From NCBI GenBank assembly GCA_029931885.1, contig JAOZRJ010000006.1:1-20247 (forward strand): 20,247 bases of DNA, in the 5' to 3' direction. This document shows positions 14,821 through 20,247 of this stretch, piece after piece. The number at the start of each line of letters is the position of its first letter. Position 1 is the first letter of the stretch. The notes under the pieces are model-generated. The model was not told where the DNA came from and did no database searches. It was given only the letters and a program-made list of their open reading frames with translations. Source of the DNA: Candidatus Omnitrophota bacterium. Its GTDB lineage: Bacteria; Omnitrophota; Koll11; Zapsychrales; Aceulaceae. Made by a program: the position numbers and the translations under genes.

Positions 14821-15645
14821 ATGAGAACCTTTTCCCTAGTTTTTATCTTGTTGCTTTTTCCTATTATTTTTCAATGTCCTGTGTTGGCCGAGGTCAATGA
14901 CAGGGTTGAAATGTATCGCAATAAAGGGTTTGAAGCTCAGCAGGAGGGTTTCTTTAAGAAAGCCTTAAAGTATTATCATCAAGCGCTGGAAGAAGATTCT
15001 TTAGATCCAGATATTTATAATGATATTGGTGTTGTACGTGAGAGAGAAGGCAATTTTTATGAAGCAAAAAGAAATTATTTTCGCGCTATTGAACTTGACG
15101 ATGAATATCTTCCGGCTTATTCAAATTTAGCTTATTTATATAAGCGTCAGGGTGATTTCATTACGGCTATTCAATATTTTAAGAAACGTATGAAATTAGG
15201 GGGACCATCTGATCCGTGGACAGAAGAAGCCGGAATGGAATTGAGAGAATTGAGTCAGATTTCTCCTGAGCTTAAAAAGTGGGTTATGGATTTTGATGCT
15301 CAAGTGTTAGAAAAAGAAGTAACCCAAATTAATTTGGCGATTAGGGATCAGCAAAAGAAAGATTTTAGCGAACAGGTTTCGCAGGCCAAGAGGTATCTTA
15401 ATCAATCTCAGATATATGAACAACAGGGGTTTTATGACAACGCGTTAGCTGAATACGATAAGGCGTTGGCATTAACTTCTGGGAATCCTAATTTGATGAA
15501 GCATCGAGAAAATCTTGTTCTAAAAGTAAAGACGAAGAACATTAAAAAGCAGGCTGATGTGGTTTTAGAGAAATTAGAATCTGGAGATATTGATTCCTCA
15601 AAAGAAGAATTTCGTAAAATACTTACCTTTTTCCCAAGCGAATAA
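14821..15645 (+). CDS. Secreted tetratricopeptide-repeat protein
   Basis: ATG 14821 is preferred over the in-frame TTG at 14770 because it starts a clean Sec signal: MRTFSLVFILLLFPIIF (1-17) with a probable signal-peptidase I site VLA-EV after Ala23. The mature protein has three tandem TPR units (about 31-63, 64-97, 98-131; for example KKALKYYHQALEEDSLDPDIYNDIG in pattern), a helical linker and a further TPR-like unit (191-224, DNALAEYDKALAL). It ends within what looks like another repeat (KILTFFPSE), so the C-terminus may be shortened. TPR domains mediate protein-protein contacts; the protein is probably periplasmic or envelope-associated. No specific partner is indicated. The Shine-Dalgarno is weak. 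Confidence 0.8.
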   Translation: MRTFSLVFILLLFPIIFQCPVLAEVNDRVEMYRNKGFEAQQEGFFKKALKYYHQALEEDSLDPDIYNDIGVVREREGNFYEAKRNYFRAIELDDEYLPAYSNLAYLYKRQGDFITAIQYFKKRMKLGGPSDPWTEEAGMELRELSQISPELKKWVMDFDAQVLEKEVTQINLAIRDQQKKDFSEQVSQAKRYLNQSQIYEQQGFYDNALAEYDKALALTSGNPNLMKHRENLVLKVKTKNIKKQADVVLEKLESGDIDSSKEEFRKILTFFPSE

Positions 15646-15700
15646 CTAAGCTTCTGAATAATTTTAAATGCTAAAAATCCGCAAATGAAGTTTTTATACA

Positions 15701-18277
15701 ATGCCTAAATCTAGATTATTTTTAATTGATGCGCATGCGCTGTGCTATCGGGCATATTTCGCAATTAGAAATTTGTCGACAAGCTACGGACAGCCAACAA
15801 ATGCCGTTCTCGGTTTTTTAAAGACGTTAAATAAGATTTTAAAAACGTACCAACCGCAATATATTGCGGCATGTTTTGATGTTGGAAAGAAAACGCATCG
15901 ACATGAAAAGTTTTCTGAATATAAGATTCATCGTCCCAAAATGCCTGATGATTTGATCAGCCAGATTCCATTGATTAAGGAAGTGGTTTCGGCATACAAC
16001 ATTCCTGTTTTTGAAAGGGAAGGGTTTGAGGCAGATGATGTGATTGCAACTATTGCAAAAAAGGCTGTAAAAGAAAATGTAGAAGTTATTATTGTAAGTG
16101 GCGACAAGGATATGTATCAGCTTATTGATGACAATATTAAAATTTTCGATTATAAAAAAGACGATATTATTGACGAGAAGAAAGCTATTGTGCGTTTTGG
16201 TTTTAAGCCAAAACAAATTGTTGATTTTATAGGGCTTGCAGGAGATAACACCGATAATATTCCAGGAGTAGAGGGAATTGGAAAAGTGACAGCAATAAAG
16301 CTAGTAGAGCAATATGGCAGACTAGAGGATGTTTTTAAAAATCTTCATGAGATAAAATCTGAGAAATTAGCTGTAAAGTTAAAAGATCAAAAGGATCAAG
16401 CCGTGATGAGTAAGGAATTGGCTGTGCTTGATGATAAAGTTCCGTTAGATTTTGATTTAGAAGGGGCAAGAAAGATAGATTCTGATAATGGTCAACTTTT
16501 TGAATTATTTCAAAAGTTGGAGTTTCGTAAGCTTGCTGAAGAAGTGTCTGCTGGCTCTCAATCAGAAAAGAAAGTTAAAGTTAAGACGGTTAAAGGAATA
16601 AAAGAGGCCAAGGATCTTTGTTCTTTGATAGAGAAAAACAAGAAATTTAGTTTTTCGTTGAGTTTGTCGGATACTCCTGATTTGATTTCTTCTCAGAGCG
16701 TTATGATTTGCGTAGCGCAAGATATTGCTTTTGATGTGTCGTTAGATCGGTTAAAAGATCTGAAAAATGTTTTTTGTTCGAAGAGCGTTACCAAGGTTTG
16801 CCATAATATTAAAGAAGATTTAAAAATGTTATCGCAAAAAGATATTTTAGTAGACGGGCCGATATTTGATGTCTTCTTGGCAGGGTATTTGCTTGAGCCG
16901 TCTCAGAGCGAGAAAGATATTGGATCTTTGACATGGAAGTATTTAAAGATTTCCGATTTAGAAGAAGGTAGTTATGAAAAAATAGCTAGTTATCTGTTAG
17001 AGCTATATCCGATATTAGAGCACGAGCTAAAGAGTAAATCCCTTTTAGAATTATTTAGTAAGATAGAGATTCCGCTGGCTTTTGTTCTTTTTTACATGGA
17101 AGAAGAAGGAGTTCGCTTGGATGTAGATTTCTTGCGCAGCCTATCAACTAAAATGAATAAAGAGATTGATACACTCGCAAAAAAGTTATACAAAATAGCA
17201 GGCGAGGAATTTAATCTTAATTCTCCAAAACAACTTAGCCATATTTTATTTGAGAAGCTTAAGCTTCCGGTTATTAAAAAGACAAAGACAGGATTTTCGA
17301 CAAATGAAGATGTTCTTAATCGATTAGCGCCAAAACATGAATTACCTCGTTTGGTTTTAAGTTATCGGCAGTTAAAGAAGTTAACAACAACTTATGTTGA
17401 TGCATTGCCTAAGATGGTTAACCCTCAAACATTTCGGATTCATGCTATTTTTGATCAAGCAGGAACAGAGACAGGACGCTTAAGTTCGAGAAGGCCTAAT
17501 TTACAGAATATCCCGATCAGAACAGAGTTTGGACGTCAGATTCGTAAGTCTTTTGTTGCGCGCGATAAAAAGCATTTAATTATTTCTGCCGATTATTCGC
17601 AAATTGAATTAAGAATTTTAGCGCATTTGTCTAAAGATAAAAATTTAATACGCGCGTTTAAAAATAATGAAGACATTCATGTGTCTACAGCCGCTTCAAT
17701 TTTTAATGTTGAAGAAAAAGATGTTAGTTCTGAAATGCGGATTACTGCAAAGAGGGTAAATTTTGGAATTGTTTATGGTATGAGCGCTTTTGGCTTAGCG
17801 AAAGATCTTAGAGTTACGCAAGGAGAGGCTCAGGATTTTATTGATAAATATTTTTTACGCTATTCGGATGTTTCAAAGTTTATGAAAAATGAAATTAAAA
17901 AGGCAGAAGAAGATGGATTTGTTTTGACGTTGTTAAACCGTCGACGTTATATCCCAGAGATTCACAGCGACAACATGTCTATACGTCAGTTCGCGCAGCG
18001 GCAAGCTATTAATACGCCTGTTCAAGGTTCTGCTGCGGATCTTATTAAGATTGCAATGATTAATGTTCAGAACGCAATTGATTGTGAAGGTTTAAAATCT
18101 AGGATGATTATTACTGTTCATGATGAATTAGTTTTTGATGTTTTAAAGAAAGAAACGGATATTATGATTAATTTGATTCGAAAAGAGATGGAGAGCCCTC
18201 TTTCTTTAAAAGTTCCGATAACTGTAAGTATTAAGAAGGGACTAAATTGGCTTGAGACCGAAGAGGTGAAAAGATGA
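15701..18277 (+). CDS. polA: DNA polymerase I (5' nuclease plus polymerase, inactive proofreading domain)
   Basis: Pol I fills gaps and removes Okazaki primers. The 858-residue product has the 5'-3' nuclease domain (1-255: FLIDAHAL, FEADDVIATIA, VSGDKDMYQL, GLAGDNTDNIPGVEGIGKVTA). A degenerate 3'-5' exonuclease-like domain follows (about 290-440): the DxE pair of Exo I is absent, only one acid of the Exo II segment survives (Asp373 in CHNIKED), and the Exo III Asp is missing. The polymerase domain is complete: motif A DYSQIELR (631-638), motif B with RITAKRVNFGIVYG and motif C VHDELVF (Asp808). Loss of proofreading occurs in many bacterial Pol I proteins, such as Taq. The stop overlaps glgA by four bases (ATGA). 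Confidence 0.97.
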   Translation: MPKSRLFLIDAHALCYRAYFAIRNLSTSYGQPTNAVLGFLKTLNKILKTYQPQYIAACFDVGKKTHRHEKFSEYKIHRPKMPDDLISQIPLIKEVVSAYNIPVFEREGFEADDVIATIAKKAVKENVEVIIVSGDKDMYQLIDDNIKIFDYKKDDIIDEKKAIVRFGFKPKQIVDFIGLAGDNTDNIPGVEGIGKVTAIKLVEQYGRLEDVFKNLHEIKSEKLAVKLKDQKDQAVMSKELAVLDDKVPLDFDLEGARKIDSDNGQLFELFQKLEFRKLAEEVSAGSQSEKKVKVKTVKGIKEAKDLCSLIEKNKKFSFSLSLSDTPDLISSQSVMICVAQDIAFDVSLDRLKDLKNVFCSKSVTKVCHNIKEDLKMLSQKDILVDGPIFDVFLAGYLLEPSQSEKDIGSLTWKYLKISDLEEGSYEKIASYLLELYPILEHELKSKSLLELFSKIEIPLAFVLFYMEEEGVRLDVDFLRSLSTKMNKEIDTLAKKLYKIAGEEFNLNSPKQLSHILFEKLKLPVIKKTKTGFSTNEDVLNRLAPKHELPRLVLSYRQLKKLTTTYVDALPKMVNPQTFRIHAIFDQAGTETGRLSSRRPNLQNIPIRTEFGRQIRKSFVARDKKHLIISADYSQIELRILAHLSKDKNLIRAFKNNEDIHVSTAASIFNVEEKDVSSEMRITAKRVNFGIVYGMSAFGLAKDLRVTQGEAQDFIDKYFLRYSDVSKFMKNEIKKAEEDGFVLTLLNRRRYIPEIHSDNMSIRQFAQRQAINTPVQGSAADLIKIAMINVQNAIDCEGLKSRMIITVHDELVFDVLKKETDIMINLIRKEMESPLSLKVPITVSIKKGLNWLETEEVKR

Positions 18278-19155
18278 AGGTTGTTTTTTGCACCTCAGAG
18301 GTAATGCCGTTTGCCAAAACCGGTGGGCTGGCTGATGTTTGCGGTTCGCTTCCGCTAGCGTTGAAAAACGAAAGAATAGACGTTTCTATTATTATGCCAT
18401 TTTATAGAGGCGTGGATACAAAAGGCATTTCCATAAAACCTCTTTCAGGAGATATTCTTTTTGCAAAAGTGAATGGTATTGATGTTTATTTTGTTAAAAA
18501 TGATGAGTTTTTTAATAGAGATGGCCTTTATGGAGAATCTTCAGGAGATTATAAGGATAATTTAAAGCGGTTTTCTTTTTTTAGCAAACGTGTTTTAAGA
18601 TTTTTAAAAGAAATAAATCTTGCTCCGGATATTATTCATTGTCATGACTGGCAGACGAGCTTGATTCCAATTTATTTAAAATATAATCATAAGGAAGATT
18701 CGTTTTACGCAAAAACAAAAACAGTTTTAACAATTCACAATTTAGCGTATCAGGGTGTTTTTTCAAGATCTGAGTTTCCATTATTAGGATTAAGCCAAGA
18801 TTTAAACAGTCCTGAAGCTTTAGAATTTTATGGAAAAATTAATTTATTAAAAGGCGGAATTATTTTTAGTGATCAAGTAACCACGGTTAGTTCGCAATAT
18901 GCAAGGGAAATTCGCCATAAGGAATTTGGTTGCGGGCTTGAGGGAGTAATTAATCATCGAAAGGATGATCTTCTTGGGATTCTTAATGGGATTGATACGA
19001 ATCTTTGGAATCCGGAAAAAGATGAATTTATAGAAAAGAAATATTGTGCAAATAGCATTAAAGATAAGAAGATTAATAAGAAAAAGCTGCAAGGATTAAG
19101 TCATCTTGAGATAAATGAGGATATTCCTATTTTTGGTTTTGTAGGACGCCTTTAG
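18274..19155 (+). CDS. glgA: Glycogen synthase, N-terminal part (ends at in-frame TAG)
   Basis: GlgA is a GT5-family (GT-B fold) glucosyltransferase that extends alpha-1,4-glucan from ADP-glucose. The N-terminal part has the substrate loop FAKTGGLADV with Lys15, the DIIHCHDWQTSLIP segment (about 118-131), TIHNLAYQGVF and ILNGIDTNLWNP. After FGFVGRL the frame meets TAG (19153-19155) and then continues as KGIDLL. Relatives read R-L-x-x-Q-K-G here, so two codons are also missing and the TAG falls on the Gln position (CAG to TAG would explain it). The interruption lies just after the first strand of the C-terminal ADP-glucose domain, so this piece alone should be inactive. Start overlaps the polA stop. 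Confidence 0.92.
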   Translation: MKVVFCTSEVMPFAKTGGLADVCGSLPLALKNERIDVSIIMPFYRGVDTKGISIKPLSGDILFAKVNGIDVYFVKNDEFFNRDGLYGESSGDYKDNLKRFSFFSKRVLRFLKEINLAPDIIHCHDWQTSLIPIYLKYNHKEDSFYAKTKTVLTIHNLAYQGVFSRSEFPLLGLSQDLNSPEALEFYGKINLLKGGIIFSDQVTTVSSQYAREIRHKEFGCGLEGVINHRKDDLLGILNGIDTNLWNPEKDEFIEKKYCANSIKDKKINKKKLQGLSHLEINEDIPIFGFVGRL

Positions 19156-19671
19156 AAAGGTATTGATCTTTTATCAAAGGCAATCAATAAAATTATGCAT
19201 TTGGATGTTCAGTTGATTTTTCAGGGAGTTGGAGAAGAAAAATATAAAAAGATTCTTAAAAATTTTAAAAAGAAATATCCTGAAAAAATAGCCGTTCATT
19301 TAAAATTTGACGAAAGCTTGGCACATCAGATTTATGCGGGCAGTGACATCTTTATGATCCCCTCTTCTTACGAGCCGTGCGGATTAAGTCAAATGATCAG
19401 TTTTCGATACGGCACAATTCCTCTTGTTTATAAAACAGGAGGGCTGGCAGATACAGTTATGCCGTTTCGTGTATCGTCGGCGCAAGGTGATGGATTTGTT
19501 TTTGTGCGTTATGAGACTGATGCGATAGTGCGTGCTTTTAAAACTGCTGTAAATGCATTTAAAAAGAAAGAGATATTCCAGGATTTAATTTCTTATGTTA
19601 TGAAATATGACTTTTCTTGGGCAACGTCTGCCAAGGAATACAAAAAATTATATCAAAAATGTTTATCATAG
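19156..19671 (+). CDS. glgA: Glycogen synthase, C-terminal part (same frame, after TAG)
   Basis: This is the continuation of the same frame. It has KGIDLLSKAI, VQLIFQGVGEEKY, HQIYAGSDIFMIPS and the catalytic/ADP-glucose motif SSYEPCGLSQMISFRYGTIPLV, followed by TGGLADTV and the C-terminal FSWATSAKEY, all intact family features. If translated alone the first ATG is 19195, with no good ribosome-binding site, and that product would lack the start of the domain. The two parts together span 465 codons including the TAG, slightly shorter than the usual 475-490. Preservation of every downstream motif says the interruption is recent, is suppressed, or is a sequence error. The 3' end overlaps coaE by 13 bases. 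Confidence 0.88.
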   Translation, partial: KGIDLLSKAINKIMHLDVQLIFQGVGEEKYKKILKNFKKKYPEKIAVHLKFDESLAHQIYAGSDIFMIPSSYEPCGLSQMISFRYGTIPLVYKTGGLADTVMPFRVSSAQGDGFVFVRYETDAIVRAFKTAVNAFKKKEIFQDLISYVMKYDFSWATSAKEYKKLYQKCLS

Positions 19672-20247
19672 GTATTACAGGAAGTTTTGGGTCTGGAAAG
19701 ACAACGGTTGCAAAATTTTTAATGCGAAAGAAAGTAAAAGTCTTAAACGCTGATAAAATTGCGCATGAGCTTATAGGATCAAAGGGAAAATGTTCTAATT
19801 CTATTATAAAGATTTTTGGACCTGAAATTTTGGTACAGAAAAAAATTGATAGAAAGAAATTAGGACAGATTGTTTTTGATAATAAACAGCATTTAAAAGA
19901 TCTTTGCGCGATTGTTCATCCGCAAGTTATTAAAGAAATAAAGAAAGAAGTTGCGATTTGGAAGAAAGAGGAAAGATTCAATTTTATTATTATTGATGCT
20001 CCGCTTTTGATAGAAGCGGGTTTAAATTCTATTTGCGATGTCGTGATTGTCGTTAAAGCAAATTTGCAGAAACAAATTGGGAGGATTAAAAAGCAAAAAT
20101 ATTTTAAAGAGCATGAAATATTAAAACGTATTAAAGCGCAGATGCCCTTGAAGAAGAAGCTTGCTTTTGCAGATTTCATTATCGATAATCGAGGCACTTT
20201 AAAACAAACAAAAAAACAAACAGAAGATATATGGAAAAGAATTCTAG
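19659..20247 (+). CDS. coaE: Dephospho-CoA kinase CoaE, 3'-truncated by window edge
   Basis: CoaE phosphorylates the 3' hydroxyl of dephospho-CoA, the last step of coenzyme A synthesis. The open frame begins with MFIIGITGSFGSGKTTVAKF, where the P-loop is GSFGSGKT (residues 8-15), continues with NADKIAHEL (the family's DAD substrate motif region), IVHPQVIKEI, the IIIDAPLLIEAGL segment and ADFIIDNRG near the C-terminus. About 196 codons are visible, nearly a full-length protein (family about 200), and no stop occurs before the window ends. The start lies inside glgA, thirteen bases overlapping, with no clear Shine-Dalgarno, so translation is probably coupled to glgA. Confidence 0.93.
   Translation, partial: MFIIGITGSFGSGKTTVAKFLMRKKVKVLNADKIAHELIGSKGKCSNSIIKIFGPEILVQKKIDRKKLGQIVFDNKQHLKDLCAIVHPQVIKEIKKEVAIWKKEERFNFIIIDAPLLIEAGLNSICDVVIVVKANLQKQIGRIKKQKYFKEHEILKRIKAQMPLKKKLAFADFIIDNRGTLKQTKKQTEDIWKRIL

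Noticed and set aside
15839..16216. Minus-strand open frame inside the polA 5' nuclease region
   Set aside because: It is antisense to well-conserved polymerase I motifs, and its translation is a Phe/Asn/Ile-rich string with no recognisable features.
5135..19155. Genome-wide reassignment of TAG to an amino acid
   Set aside because: TAG ends the DUF2905 gene (6503), queA (8684) and the glgA C-terminal part (19669) exactly where families end and next to downstream starts, so TAG works as a normal stop here. Only local suppression remains possible.

Overview
The window is a densely packed stretch of housekeeping genes, all on the + strand. Base composition is A+T-rich, and many neighbours overlap or abut. 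It suggests a small-to-moderate, low-GC bacterial genome from an uncultivated anaerobic lineage. Gene content fits Omnitrophota (OP3) or another PVC-type candidate phylum: a lipoprotein SpoIID homologue, an Fe-S-type TrpRS motif, an FchA-FolD pair and a rearranged nusA-infB / queA-tgt / trmD-rplS order. That placement is an inference from content and is held with low-to-moderate confidence. I see no tRNA, rRNA, CRISPR, transposase or prophage gene.

Layout. Positions 1-3252 hold the 3' part of nusA and all of infB (transcription/translation). Positions 3270-4373 hold trpS, which carries a direct 39-codon duplication with an in-frame TAA at the end of the first copy. Positions 4373-6505 hold scpA (chromosome condensation; no scpB follows), ruvB (Holliday-junction motor) and a small DUF2905 membrane protein. 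Positions 6507-9814 hold a SpoIID-type lipoprotein and the queuosine pair queA-tgt. Positions 9793-11908 hold trmD-rplS-rnhB-yraN. After the only sizeable gene-free gap (139 bp) come fchA-like, folD-like and a degenerate FAD/NAD oxidoreductase (12048-14763), then a secreted TPR protein, polA, glgA (interrupted by an in-frame TAG) and the 5' part of coaE, which runs off the window end.

Most interesting points. (1) The two trpS repeat copies are 34/39 identical in protein but only 86/117 in DNA, with 22 codons differing silently. Both copies therefore look selected as protein, although they sit in tandem around a stop codon. Deleting either copy restores a normal 328-residue TrpRS; a split enzyme with overlapping halves is one reading. 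(2) The FolD homologue has replaced the family's catalytic Lys, Gln and Asp (Gln54, His98, Glu121 here), and both positions that normally contact the NADP 2'-phosphate also differ. It sits directly behind an FchA-type cyclohydrolase, which suggests a division of labour. (3) The following NirB-like flavoprotein has lost the glycines of its FAD and NAD motifs while keeping the overall family layout, so it looks like a pseudoenzyme. (4) Three genes in 16 kb (trpS, scpA, glgA) show an in-frame stop followed by coding-like sequence in the same frame.

The close spacing (ATGA or TAATG overlaps, stop codons fused to Shine-Dalgarno sequences) implies long co-transcribed units. Plausible promoters are visible only before the fchA-like gene and the TPR gene, and both are weak. 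No convincing intrinsic terminator was found.
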